Shown piece by piece: positions 37,883-46,738 of a stretch of 64,000 nucleotides of DNA. Within the stretch, counting starts at the first letter, position 1; each line of letters starts with the position of its first letter. The stretch comes from Thermodesulfobacteriota bacterium (GTDB lineage Bacteria > Desulfobacterota > Desulfobacteria > Desulfobacterales > JAUWMJ01). The notes under the pieces were generated by a model that saw only the letters and a list, made by a program, of their open reading frames with translations, did no database searches and had not been told where the DNA came from. Where the stretch lies: the NCBI GenBank assembly GCA_034189135.1, contig JAXHVO010000115.1, positions 1 through 64,000 on the forward strand. Reading direction: 5' to 3'. A program made the position numbers and the translations under genes.

Positions 37883-38479
37883 TCAGGCTTTAGCCGACTG
37901 GTTTCTTTTTAACATGACTTTCTGATACTTTTTTTTAATAAAAAACCAGCATAGGTAAATAACAAGGATTGACACGATAAACCAGAAGACACCTCCCACC
38001 AGAACAGGATTTGGTCCGGAACCGGCGAATTTGAATACATACTCACGCCCAAAAACCTTAATCAAATTTTCAGTTCTGTACGCTTCATTAACATAAGCGG
38101 CAAAGATTAAAATGGGAAGATACTTTGTCACAATGCTGAGCATAAATCCTTCAAAAAAGAAATCATAATAAACCTTGTTCAGTTTTGCCTGATCAATATT
38201 TTTTGCCAGGAGTCTGGCCTTTTCTGAATCTTCACATTTCATGGCCTCTTGGCGAATATTGTACCAGTGCTTGAACTCTTTTGTCAGTGCTTCGTATCGT
38301 TTGGTTTTAATCAGTTTGGTCAGAATTTTTGTTATTACAACTGTAAGGAGAGCAATGACTGATATGGCAAAGGCCGGCCCGAAAAAGTTTAACGGAGCGA
38401 AAACAAAATCAAAAAAACTTTCAAAAAAATCGATTAAATCTAAAATCTTAAACCACAGACTGTCTAATAATTGTTCCAT
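37883..38479 (-). CDS. Membrane protein, possibly EMC3/DUF106-like
   Basis: This protein of 198 aa has membrane segments near residues 30-52, 112-130 and 157-180. Between the first two lies a charged cytoplasmic helical hairpin (KRYEALTKEFKHWYNIRQEA and onward). This pattern resembles EMC3/DUF106 and other members of the YidC-like insertase superfamily, but the match is by eye and weak. It is the first gene of the run leading through the membrane protein, kinase and sigma-54 regulator. Confidence 0.6.
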   Translation of the reverse strand: MEQLLDSLWFKILDLIDFFESFFDFVFAPLNFFGPAFAISVIALLTVVITKILTKLIKTKRYEALTKEFKHWYNIRQEAMKCEDSEKARLLAKNIDQAKLNKVYYDFFFEGFMLSIVTKYLPILIFAAYVNEAYRTENLIKVFGREYVFKFAGSGPNPVLVGGVFWFIVSILVIYLCWFFIKKKYQKVMLKRNQSAKA

Positions 38480-38755
38480 TTAAGTAAGATCCCAATTAAG
38501 CGAAAGATGCTCAATTTTCAGTTCGTTGTGGTCAGTAATCCGTCGTTATAACAGGAATGTTTCATTGCTCGGCATTACTATCATAAGTGAAAGGTACATC
38601 TTTGCTATCTGTAACAGATCAACCCTTAACGGACAACCCTAAAATTGATAGAATAACTTGGTCATATATTCTGCGGTTCAGATTTTCAATTATGCGCTAT
38701 TTTAAATTTTACTGCAGTCAAAAGCACGGGTTCTATTTTAAACGCCCCAAAAAAT
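38480..38755. other. Intergenic region, minus-strand operon leader
   Basis: No gene is visible. It should contain the promoter for the 38479-to-33496 gene run. I searched it for a GG-N10-GC sigma-54 element on the minus strand and found none. Confidence 0.4.
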
Positions 38756-38788
38756 GAAAAAAGGGAAGGAAGTTTTCCCTTCCTCCCC
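38756..38788 (-). terminator. Intrinsic terminator after the TauE fusion gene
   Basis: On the minus strand a stem GGGGAGGAAG / CTTCCTTCCC with one bulge and a 6-base loop is followed directly by six T residues. It lies about 25 bases past the stop codon at 38814. Confidence 0.75.
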
Positions 38789-38813
38789 TTTTATTTATCG
38801 TTCCAGTTACCGC

Positions 38814-40517
38814 TTATATCCAGATTTCAATTTTAAAGAATCTGAAGAACAGGAAGAACAGGGTAATGGCCAGAACGACCTTCAGAGTTTTTTCACTGAA
38901 CAACTTCTGGACCCGGCTGCCCAGCATCCCGCCGGCAAATCCACCGATGATAATGGCAATCATCAGCCACATGTCCGGAAAGTAACCGGTCATCAGGTAT
39001 CCGATGAATGCGCCGACACTGGAAAAACAGGTGCCGATGAGTGAAATCGGAACCGCCACGTACATGGGGAGTGCACCAAGCGTGGTCATGGCAGGCACCA
39101 GCAAAAATCCTCCACCGATTCCGAAAGATCTTGACACCACACCAATGGCAAGACCCAAAATGGCAAAAAGCAGGGGATTGATTTTGAACTCTTCGCCCCA
39201 GAACTTAAACCGGTAATCCGTAATGCCTGATTTTACCGGTTCAATCTTGCCCATCTCGACAGAAGTACCTTCAGCCTTGGCTTTGGCGACGGCTTCATTG
39301 AACTTCTTAACCATGGCTTTGATGTTTTTTCGTTTCTCCATGACCTTGGGCATCATTTCCCTCAAGGTCTGAATACCCATGAGGACCACCAGGACGGCCA
39401 GCCATTCCTTATACGCTTTCATGGGCAGGACTGCGGAAACATATTTTCCCAGCCAGATGGAGCCGATGAAAATGCCGACCCCAAAGGAGATCCCCACCGG
39501 CCAGGCCACTCGCCTTTCCTTTACGGCATATCGATAGAAAGACCCCAGGGGTGAGAACAGGGTTAAAGCCATGTTGGAGGGTTTCAGCACGTTAGCGGCA
39601 TTGATGCCCACCGGACCGGCGGTATGGACAATCAATATCTGGAATGCTGCCATGAGCATGCCGCCTGCTGCTCCGATCATGGAAAAGTATGTTCCTACCA
39701 GTATCGCCCCGATGATAATCCAGATGGGGTTCATATAGCGAAATCCCTTGGTCAGCCAGAATCCGTTTTTGGCCACATTATAGGAACCGCTTTTTTCACC
39801 GTTGACATAAACGTCAAAAGCAGTGTCCGGTGGTGTATGGCGAAAAGTTTTAAATGAAGCGGTAAATTTGCCCGTGGCTTTATCCAACTTGATTGACGTG
39901 TTTTTATCCCAGTATTTGCCGCTTCCTTCGTCAGTGATGACGGTACGGGAAAAAATCGTTACCTTGCCCACCTTGCTGCTCTCTTTAACGATGGTGTTGA
40001 TACCGTAATTAGACTCGTTGGCGTATTTAAGAAAATTCCACTGGTCTTCTGAATTGATGGGGCCCAACATGGATTTGGCTTCAGCATCCACATCGCCAAA
40101 CTTCTTTTTCAGTTTGTACATGGTGGTGGAGTAAATTCCTCTACCCTTACCCAGGAGAACCGATGGGCCACCGAATCTCTTTTTGCCCTCTTTACCAAAG
40201 GCGTCCGGATTGGTAGTGAGCATATAATAAAGCGGTGGAATTTTTGTATCATTGTTAAACTTTTTTTTCTTCCCATCTTTTTTCAGCCTTTTGACTTCAT
40301 GGGTACCGTTTGTATCCGCCGGCGAAAACATCTTCGATTGTGCAATGGCGATATACAGATCCTTGCCCGGTTCGATAGCCCCCTCTATGGTCACTTTGTC
40401 GCCGGCTTTGTATTCAGCAGCAGATATTGTCGTTCCCGCCAGTGTGGTGCCCGGAATTGCTATGACAATAGCAGCCGCGAAAAGTAACACGCTGAACAAC
40501 GGTAAAAATTTTTTCAT
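38814..40517 (-). CDS. TauE/SafE permease with large N-terminal exported domain
   Basis: This 567-residue protein has a signal peptide (to about 27, ending TTLAGT) and then an extracytoplasmic region of about 230 residues that matches no family I know (beta-rich, many Lys). The C-terminal 300 residues are TauE/SafE, with the two Gly-rich repeats SMIGAAGGMLMAAF and SRSFGIGGGFLLVPAM. A charged loop of about 60 residues (KVMEKRKNIKAMVKKF and onward) splits the two halves. AAGGAGGAACC gives a strong ribosome-binding site, and a terminator follows. The periplasmic domain could capture an anion such as sulfite or a sulfonate for the channel. This is inference. Confidence 0.8.
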   Translation of the reverse strand: MKKFLPLFSVLLFAAAIVIAIPGTTLAGTTISAAEYKAGDKVTIEGAIEPGKDLYIAIAQSKMFSPADTNGTHEVKRLKKDGKKKKFNNDTKIPPLYYMLTTNPDAFGKEGKKRFGGPSVLLGKGRGIYSTTMYKLKKKFGDVDAEAKSMLGPINSEDQWNFLKYANESNYGINTIVKESSKVGKVTIFSRTVITDEGSGKYWDKNTSIKLDKATGKFTASFKTFRHTPPDTAFDVYVNGEKSGSYNVAKNGFWLTKGFRYMNPIWIIIGAILVGTYFSMIGAAGGMLMAAFQILIVHTAGPVGINAANVLKPSNMALTLFSPLGSFYRYAVKERRVAWPVGISFGVGIFIGSIWLGKYVSAVLPMKAYKEWLAVLVVLMGIQTLREMMPKVMEKRKNIKAMVKKFNEAVAKAKAEGTSVEMGKIEPVKSGITDYRFKFWGEEFKINPLLFAILGLAIGVVSRSFGIGGGFLLVPAMTTLGALPMYVAVPISLIGTCFSSVGAFIGYLMTGYFPDMWLMIAIIIGGFAGGMLGSRVQKLFSEKTLKVVLAITLFFLFFRFFKIEIWI

Positions 40518-40689
40518 TGGTTCCTCCTTTTAAGGTTAATAAAATCATCTCCTAATTTGTAAAAACGACCCCCCTTTCTTTGGAAAATTTCTAAAAAAGT
40601 AACATTAACTTTAAGCGATTTAAGTTTTAACCAATTGATAAAATTTTATCTGCAATGGGCTTTAACCAAAAACTTAAACCCTGATGAAT

Positions 40690-41097
40690 TCATTTGCTTA
40701 ATTTAAAATATTTTATTGCCAGCAGTGCACCCAGTTCACTGCAAATAATACCGATTACCACAAAAAGAACAAAATCCGACTTGGTAAACAGATTTTCGTC
40801 AAACAAATAAAAAGAAGTGATACTTAAAATAATATAAGTGATGATAACGTTTAAAAAACCAGCGCCAATGGAGGATATTTGTTTATACTTTATGGCTTCC
40901 CTGGTTTTATCTACCAGGGAATATCCGGTCATTGCCGTATTAAATGCAATTATCCACGGTATAAACGGCACCACACGGTATGGCTCCAGGAAAACAGCCA
41001 AAAAGATTGTAAGGACTGCCGTGCCAAATATACCCGATAGTGTGCAATAAGCAAACTTACCCAGCAAAGGGGCCTTTCCCTTTAGGTCAATCATCAT
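40690..41097 (-). CDS. Small four-helix membrane protein, unknown
   Basis: This 135-aa protein has four hydrophobic segments (about 17-35, 38-55, 77-97, 108-128) and a short cytoplasmic loop (DKTREAIKYKQISSIG). I recognise no family. Two consecutive ATG codons start it (41097 and 41094), and GGAG immediately upstream fits the second better. A sigma-54 promoter lies 41 bases upstream, so it heads a transcript that may continue 170 bases later into the TauE fusion gene. Confidence 0.7.
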   Translation of the reverse strand: MMIDLKGKAPLLGKFAYCTLSGIFGTAVLTIFLAVFLEPYRVVPFIPWIIAFNTAMTGYSLVDKTREAIKYKQISSIGAGFLNVIITYIILSITSFYLFDENLFTKSDFVLFVVIGIICSELGALLAIKYFKLSK

Positions 41098-41137
41098 GCT
41101 CCGGATATAACCATATCACTTTAAATTATGGAGAAAT

Positions 41138-41154
41138 AAGCAAGCTGTATGCCA
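41138..41154 (-). promoter_or_regulatory. Sigma-54 promoter for the minus-strand membrane genes
   Basis: On the minus strand TGGCATACAGCTTGCTT matches TGGCAC-N5-TTGCW with exactly 10 bases between the -24 GG and -12 GC. Transcription would begin near 41128, about 30 bases before the ATG of the small membrane protein. The same cluster encodes a sigma-54 activator. Confidence 0.75.
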
Positions 41155-41218
41155 TTAACTGTTAAAAACAATCAATAAATTAATAATTTTTATAGATAAA
41201 GCGAATTAATAGTTTAAA

Positions 41219-41249
41219 ATCAGTGTGATACAGAATTATCGATACTGAT
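41219..41249. promoter_or_regulatory. Possible activator site upstream of sigma-54 promoter
   Basis: An interrupted palindrome has outer arms ATCAGT (41219-41224) and ACTGAT (41244-41249), with the word TGATAC repeated at 41226 and 41246. Its centre is about 106 bp upstream of the predicted sigma-54 start, a typical enhancer distance. The arms are short, so this is tentative. Confidence 0.35.
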
Positions 41250-41571
41250 ACATTAAGGCCAAAAAAAAATATTTGACCATTGGAGGAAGTTTAAATGTGA
41301 ATAAATAATTTTGCACCCACCCATGATTTTTAAAATTAGGTTTAAATCGAATATGATATATTGGTGCAATTTTTTTTTATCAATGCATGAATTATATTGC
41401 GATTTCCTTCCAATATTTATTTTCAGCTCGGATTTGATACGGCAAAAAATAACGCGAAATGAACTCATCTTATTGAATTTAAATATTTTTTTAACATCCA
41501 TGGCTGAATTGGAAGTATTTAAGTTTAACTTTTCTGCTGGTATGAATATTGCTTGTAATAGATGGACTATA

Positions 41572-41843
41572 TGATGAACTCGTAAAAAATTTTTCTGGCC
41601 ATTATTACGAGGAGTAATGCGGCGAAGCAGTCTTTTGATTTAAAATAGATGCAGTCAATGAGATTGTTTCGTTACTCTCACCATGACACGTGGCAAGACC
41701 CAGGGAAGTTATTTTGCCGAAACATTCATATTGAATTGATATTATTAGTATTTATCGATTAACAGCGGTCATGTAGACACAGTGGACTTCCTTCCCCCTG
41801 GGATGTCACTATCGGCGCACTTGGTTTTTTTACGAGTTCATCA
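41572..41843. repeat. MITE-like element with 18-bp perfect inverted ends
   Basis: TGATGAACTCGTAAAAAA (41572-41589) is repeated as its exact complement at 41826-41843, giving a 272-bp noncoding element. Inside, a second inverted pair (41601-41634 against 41648-41687) resembles the widespread ATTGCGAGGAGCGAAGCGA-type bacterial repeat, and a third (CCCAGGG near 41700, CCCTGGG near 41792) lies further in. No transposase frame and no clear target duplication are seen. The remainder of the gap 41098-41935 is AT-rich with no gene. Confidence 0.7.
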
Positions 41844-41935
41844 ATTTTACTACTTTTCTGCTTTTCACCGCACAATCTAGTTGTGAGTTATTTGGTTTTA
41901 ATAAACTTCAAAAATATTATTAAGGAGGAGATTTT

Positions 41936-44728
41936 ATGGATGTAGAGTATATGAATTCACGTGCAAAGAGATACCAGTTTCTTTCCACCCTTTTTCGTGA
42001 CGAGATCTCTTTGGAGCTCATTAAGGCAATGCAACAGGATGAGTTTCTGGATGGGTTCAACGAGTCCGTCACCGGTTGCGGGTTTCTGGACTTGATAAAT
42101 GGTGCGGAGGTGATAACCAGGTGTTTAAAAGACAATGATGCAGAAAAGCTTCAGAAAGAGCTTAGCTACGATTACGCGGATATCTTTCTGAACGCCGGTG
42201 TCAATCCTGTCTTTCCGTATGAATCCTGTCATGTGACCGGAGACCCGGTGGTGATGCAGAAACCTGTTTTTGAGCTGAGAGAATATTTCCATAAAGCAGG
42301 TGTTTCTAAGAATCCTGATTACAAAGATCTGGAGGAACACATTGCCGTGCAGATGGAGCTTCTCCGTTATCTCCTGGAAAATGGGAATGAAGATCTATAC
42401 AGAGATTTTTTTAAAAACAAGTATACAAAATGGGTCTCTTCATTTTGCGACCAGCTTGTCGGATCCACCAAGACCGATTTTTATCAGGGTCTGGCCCACT
42501 TTACCCGGGGCGCCATGATGTGTGAGAGTATGAGGCTGGAGGGTTTTACCAGGGGCGAAGAGGTTACCAGAAAAATGGTTCCGGCCTGTGAATCACTTAA
42601 CCTGGATCCTGCTTATTTTACCCTGGTTGAAGGCGCTATAGAACCGGAACCGGAAAAGAAAGTCCCCACTCACTGTTATACCTGTGGGGCACTCTGTGGC
42701 ATGACGGCCAAGGTTAAGGACGGTATACTTATGAGTACTGGCGGTCTGCAGGGAGATCCGAAGGGGGGCGGCAGGCTTTGCCCCAAAGGTGCGGCAGCGG
42801 CCAAACATGTCTATTCGGCATACAGGCTTAAAACGCCTCTTATTAAAGAGGATGGCCGTTTCCGGAAGGCCACATGGGATGAGGCCTTAGATCGAGTGGT
42901 TGAAGGAATAAAGAGTATTGAGCAGGGTAAGCTAGGATATATGAGAGGCAATGATTTTGCCAACTCGATTCACGAGGCCCTGTTTGATCATTTGGGTTGC
43001 CCCAAGACCACCCACCGACCCATGTGCGACAATGCCAACCGCATGGCCAATGAGAAAAACCTGAATGACAAGAGACCCTGGATTAACTATCAGGAGTCTG
43101 ATTATATTCTTCATTTCGGAATGAATGAGCTGGCTAGCTCCTACAGTCAACGCAAGACGGCGCAACTTCGTGCAGCCCTAAAACGGGGTGCCAAATTAGT
43201 GGTCTTTGACCCACGCCGCTCTGATACCGCGAAGGCGGCTACCGAATGGATTCCGATTAAATCGGCCACAGATGCTGCCGTTGCTTTGGGTATGGCCTAT
43301 GTGATCATTAAAGAAGAAATTTATGACAAGGAATTCGTTGAAAGCTGGACTCACGGTTTTGAGGAGTTTAAGAAAAGGGTAATGGGTGATGAGGATGGTA
43401 TTGCCCGCAATCCGGAGTGGGCAGGTAAGATAAGCGGGGTGCCGCCTGAAACTATTGAACGTATTGCCAGGGAATTCGCCATGGCCAAGAATAAGGGGTG
43501 TATCTCCTGGACCGGCCTGGCACAGGTCCCGAATGGAATGTATGGTACTGCGGCTATCCAGGCACTCAACGGTCTTTGTGGCACTTTTGATGCACCCGGT
43601 GGGCCGGCTCTGCCTTTCAAGCGCAAGCTGAAACCGGTCTGGGGAAATGGGCAGAAAAAACCTGCCGCCACAGATGCTCCCAAACTAAATAAGTTCGGCA
43701 TCTGGACCGGTTGGGCGCCGGCGTATCTTCTAGAGGATGTTGAGGCCGGAAAGCTTAAAGGTATGATCAATTATTTCGGTGATCCGGTGCTTTCATGGGG
43801 GAACCAGGAGGCCATAACCAAGGCCATTGAAATGATGGATTTCAAGGCTTCGATTGAGGCATTTATGTGCAACACAGCGCTGCTTTGTGATGTGATACTG
43901 CCCGACACATCCTGGTTGGAGCAGAGCCAGGTAAAGGCTGACTGGCTCTATGAGGCCTTCATCGCCTATTATGCCGAGGTGGTAAAGCCTATGTATGATT
44001 CAAAACCCATGTGGCTGATAACAAAGGAACTGGCCAACAGGCTTGGTCTTGGCAAACACTTCCCATGGGACGACATTGAAGAAGCAGAGCGCAATCAACT
44101 TGCCGGGACTCCCTGGTCTTACGACGAGCTCAAGGACAAAGGATTTATCATCACCGACGAATCTGAGTACTATAAGTATAAGAAGTGGGGTTCCTTTAAT
44201 ACACCGGATGGCTATGGGTCTTCAGGTAAGACTTCTACGGGGAAGTACAATTTTTTAAATACCGTGGCTGAGGAAAAAGGCATAGACCCGCTTCCCGACT
44301 ATAAAGAGCCTGATCCAGAGCTGGCACCGGATGATGAGTATCCTTTTATCTTTGGAAATTTTAGGTTTTTCGAGCATGAACACTCATCTACTTTCAACAA
44401 CATTCAGCTTATGAAGATAAATAGCAGCAATCCTTTGTGGATCAACACGCTGGATGCCCAGGAACTGGGAATAGAAGAGGGTGACAAAGTTAGAGTAAAA
44501 TCGCCATGGGGAGAGGTGGAAATAAAAGCCAAGCCTACATGGGGAATTATGCAGGGTGTCGTTGCTTCGGGCGGTGGTTTCGGACACATTCGCGGTCTGG
44601 AAGGCGATCCTAAATTTCCCCAGTTCGGCGGGGTAAATACGCCTGGGATTATGAAACCCAATTACACCGAAAAGGTGGGCGGCACGCCGTTGCTCAAGTA
44701 TATAAAAACCAGGGTAGAAAAGATATAA
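41936..44728 (+). CDS. TorD chaperone fused to a molybdopterin oxidoreductase
   Basis: This protein of 930 aa has two parts. Residues 1-215 are a TorD/DmsD-type chaperone domain (SYDYADIFLNAGVNPVFPYES near 77, then EEHIAVQMELLRYLLENG near 133). Residues from 243 are a DMSO-reductase-family catalytic subunit: Cys247, Cys250, Cys254 and Cys282 (HCYTCGALC to RLCPKG) fit a 4Fe-4S site, and Cys364 in RPMCDNANRM sits where the metal ligand is expected. The C-terminal domain binding molybdopterin begins near 795. There is no Tat signal and no neighbouring Fe-S or membrane subunit, so it is probably a cytoplasmic single-subunit enzyme. Substrate unknown. AAGGAGGAG precedes the ATG. Confidence 0.85.
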   Translation: MDVEYMNSRAKRYQFLSTLFRDEISLELIKAMQQDEFLDGFNESVTGCGFLDLINGAEVITRCLKDNDAEKLQKELSYDYADIFLNAGVNPVFPYESCHVTGDPVVMQKPVFELREYFHKAGVSKNPDYKDLEEHIAVQMELLRYLLENGNEDLYRDFFKNKYTKWVSSFCDQLVGSTKTDFYQGLAHFTRGAMMCESMRLEGFTRGEEVTRKMVPACESLNLDPAYFTLVEGAIEPEPEKKVPTHCYTCGALCGMTAKVKDGILMSTGGLQGDPKGGGRLCPKGAAAAKHVYSAYRLKTPLIKEDGRFRKATWDEALDRVVEGIKSIEQGKLGYMRGNDFANSIHEALFDHLGCPKTTHRPMCDNANRMANEKNLNDKRPWINYQESDYILHFGMNELASSYSQRKTAQLRAALKRGAKLVVFDPRRSDTAKAATEWIPIKSATDAAVALGMAYVIIKEEIYDKEFVESWTHGFEEFKKRVMGDEDGIARNPEWAGKISGVPPETIERIAREFAMAKNKGCISWTGLAQVPNGMYGTAAIQALNGLCGTFDAPGGPALPFKRKLKPVWGNGQKKPAATDAPKLNKFGIWTGWAPAYLLEDVEAGKLKGMINYFGDPVLSWGNQEAITKAIEMMDFKASIEAFMCNTALLCDVILPDTSWLEQSQVKADWLYEAFIAYYAEVVKPMYDSKPMWLITKELANRLGLGKHFPWDDIEEAERNQLAGTPWSYDELKDKGFIITDESEYYKYKKWGSFNTPDGYGSSGKTSTGKYNFLNTVAEEKGIDPLPDYKEPDPELAPDDEYPFIFGNFRFFEHEHSSTFNNIQLMKINSSNPLWINTLDAQELGIEEGDKVRVKSPWGEVEIKAKPTWGIMQGVVASGGGFGHIRGLEGDPKFPQFGGVNTPGIMKPNYTEKVGGTPLLKYIKTRVEKI

Positions 44729-44751
44729 CTTGAAAAATTCAGTTTGCTTAA

Positions 44752-44779
44752 ACGGCCGGGACAACTTTGCCCCGGCCGT
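44752..44779 (+). terminator. GC-rich hairpin after the molybdoenzyme gene
   Basis: A perfect 9-bp stem (ACGGCCGGG with CCCGGCCGT) has a 10-base loop, 24 bases after the stop. It lacks a T-tract, so it may act as a 3' stabiliser or a factor-assisted terminator. A smaller hairpin (GAACC/GGGTTC) lies near 44825. The rest of the gap to 45037 holds no gene. Confidence 0.55.
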
Positions 44780-45037
44780 TGAGTTAAAAAAAGAAAAGGC
44801 TATCTGCTGACAAAACAAAACGGACGAACCTGTAAGCGGGTTCATCTTAAATTACCTGATTTTTTCCTCTCTGAAGCCAGCTTTACCTATAAACAATTAT
44901 CATAACGGCATCATCAGGATCAAAATGAGACGAAACATCAAAAACAGTAGGATATTGAGGATGAGGATAGCAAACACGCGGTTTTTATGATACGCATGTT
45001 TTATCGAAAGATAGAGAAATAAATGAGGAGTTAATAG

Positions 45038-45415
45038 ATGGCCAAAATATTGGTATTAGATGATGTATTGGATGCAGGTAATCTGGTAAAAAGGATTTTG
45101 CAAAAAAAAGGCCACGAAGTATTTACCTTTACAGAAGAGGAAGATGCGCTGGATTTTACCAGATCCAATGAGATAGACCTGGCCATTCTGGATATCAAAT
45201 TAAAAAAGATGAGCGGTATTGAGGTGTTGAATGAACTAATAAAAATAACTCCTTCAATACGTGCCATTATGCTTACCGGTTACCCCACCGTAGAGACGGC
45301 GCTGGAATCCCTGAAGCTGGGAGCAACCGAATACTGTGTTAAGCCGTTGGATAAGGAAGAGTTGGAGAAAAAAGTGGAAAAGGTATTAAAAAGCGAAAAA
45401 CCGGTTTTCAAGTGA
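45038..45415 (+). CDS. Single-domain response regulator
   Basis: This CheY-like receiver of 125 aa has no output domain. Asp8/Asp9 (LVLDDV), phospho-acceptor Asp52 (LAILDIKL), Thr80 (MLTGYP) and Lys102 (VKPLDKEE) are all present, so phosphorylation should work. GAGGAG lies just before the ATG. It is followed by a PhnD-like lipoprotein and a large histidine kinase on the same strand and is the most likely partner of that kinase, passing the phosphate on or acting by protein contact. Confidence 0.88.
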   Translation: MAKILVLDDVLDAGNLVKRILQKKGHEVFTFTEEEDALDFTRSNEIDLAILDIKLKKMSGIEVLNELIKITPSIRAIMLTGYPTVETALESLKLGATEYCVKPLDKEELEKKVEKVLKSEKPVFK

Positions 45416-45694
45416 AAAGACTCGGTTTAAGGGTCACGATCAAGGATGCGATTTTTCATAATGCTCGGATAGATAACCCCCGCAAACTGTAAATCAAACA
45501 CCTGAAGCAACCTTCAGACCAACCCAACCCATTTTCAGCTAACAAAAGGTCATCCATAGACCTGCCTTTTGGTATGATTTGCCCAAAAGGACCCACCCTG
45601 CCAATCTCAAAATAACCTTGCCAAATTGCTTTATTAATGCAATGATATTAATCCGGTATCCAAGGATAATCTGCGGTTTTGGGACATGTAATCG

Positions 45695-46615
45695 ATGAAG
45701 AAAAGATTGTTCAGCCCGATATTAATCTTGATTTTATTGCTGGCAGGATGCGGTCAGGAGCAACCTGCCCAAAGGATAGACCTGAGCAAAAGAGAGAAGG
45801 TTATTTTAAGGGAAGATGAAAATATCATCACCTATGCGTATCTCCCCCAATATTCACACACTGTCTCTTATCACCGGCATCATTTATTGGTTGAGTACCT
45901 GAGAAAAGAAACAGGACTGATCATAAAGCAGATATTTCCCGATACGTTTAACGAGCATGTCAAAATGGTGGGGCAGGGAAGAATTGACATTTCCTACTCA
46001 AACCCGTTTATCTATATAAAAATAGCAAATACATACGGTGCCCATGCCTTTTCCCGTGTGGTTGAAATGAATAACAGGAAAAACTTTCGCGGGCAGATTA
46101 TTTGTCGCGCTGATAACAGGAGCATTAAAAGCATTGCCGATTGCCGGGGAAAACGATGGATTGCTGTTGATCGAACTTCTGCAGGCGGTTATCTCTATGC
46201 CCTGGGACATTTTTTTGAACATGGCTTAACGAAAGCGGATTTCAGTGAAATTGCCTTTTCTCCCGGTCCGGGTGGCAAGCAGGAAAAGGTGGTTCTGGCC
46301 GTTTATGCCGGGAAATACGATATCGGTACCATACGGGAAGGAACCTTGAACGTGGTTTCGGACAAAATTGACATCAACGAAATAAGAGTGGTGGCCAACT
46401 CTCGATGGTATCCCGGCTGGGTCTATGCAGCGCGAAAAGATCTGTCGCCTGAAATAGTGAAAAAGATCAAACGGGCCCTGTTGAAACTCAATTATAACGC
46501 CAAAGAACACCGAAAAATACTGCAGACAGCCAAAATCATGGGGGTCATATCTTCCGTGGACCAGGATTTTAATCCGGTTAGAAAATTGGCAGCCAACTTG
46601 GGTATGGGCTTTTAG
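45695..46615 (+). CDS. PhnD-like phosphate/phosphonate-family binding lipoprotein
   Basis: This is a periplasmic lipoprotein of 306 aa. The lipobox LLLAGC places the lipidated Cys at 19. The mature part is a PhnD/AioX-type binding protein: QYSHTVSYHRHHLLVEYLRK (about 50), MVGQGRIDISYSNPFIYIKI (about 90), and DRTSAGGYLYALGHFFEHG (about 152). No ABC permease or ATPase is nearby; a kinase gene follows 123 bases later, so it more likely serves as a ligand sensor for that kinase than in uptake. AioX, which senses arsenite for the AioSR system, belongs to this family. Confidence 0.83.
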   Translation: MKKRLFSPILILILLLAGCGQEQPAQRIDLSKREKVILREDENIITYAYLPQYSHTVSYHRHHLLVEYLRKETGLIIKQIFPDTFNEHVKMVGQGRIDISYSNPFIYIKIANTYGAHAFSRVVEMNNRKNFRGQIICRADNRSIKSIADCRGKRWIAVDRTSAGGYLYALGHFFEHGLTKADFSEIAFSPGPGGKQEKVVLAVYAGKYDIGTIREGTLNVVSDKIDINEIRVVANSRWYPGWVYAARKDLSPEIVKKIKRALLKLNYNAKEHRKILQTAKIMGVISSVDQDFNPVRKLAANLGMGF

Positions 46616-46738
46616 CAGCTTATAAGACTTATTTTAGTGTTTATTGGTGGAAAAATAAGTCATTGCGATTCCTGAACGGTTAAAGAACTGGAATAGCCTT
46701 TGCTGGCGGCAGAAAAATTCATATTCGAGTAATATGTT

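Noticed and set aside
44752-44779. Hairpin after the molybdoenzyme gene as a standard intrinsic terminator
   Set aside because: The stem is perfect but no T-tract follows on the plus strand, so I list it only as a hairpin with moderate confidence.
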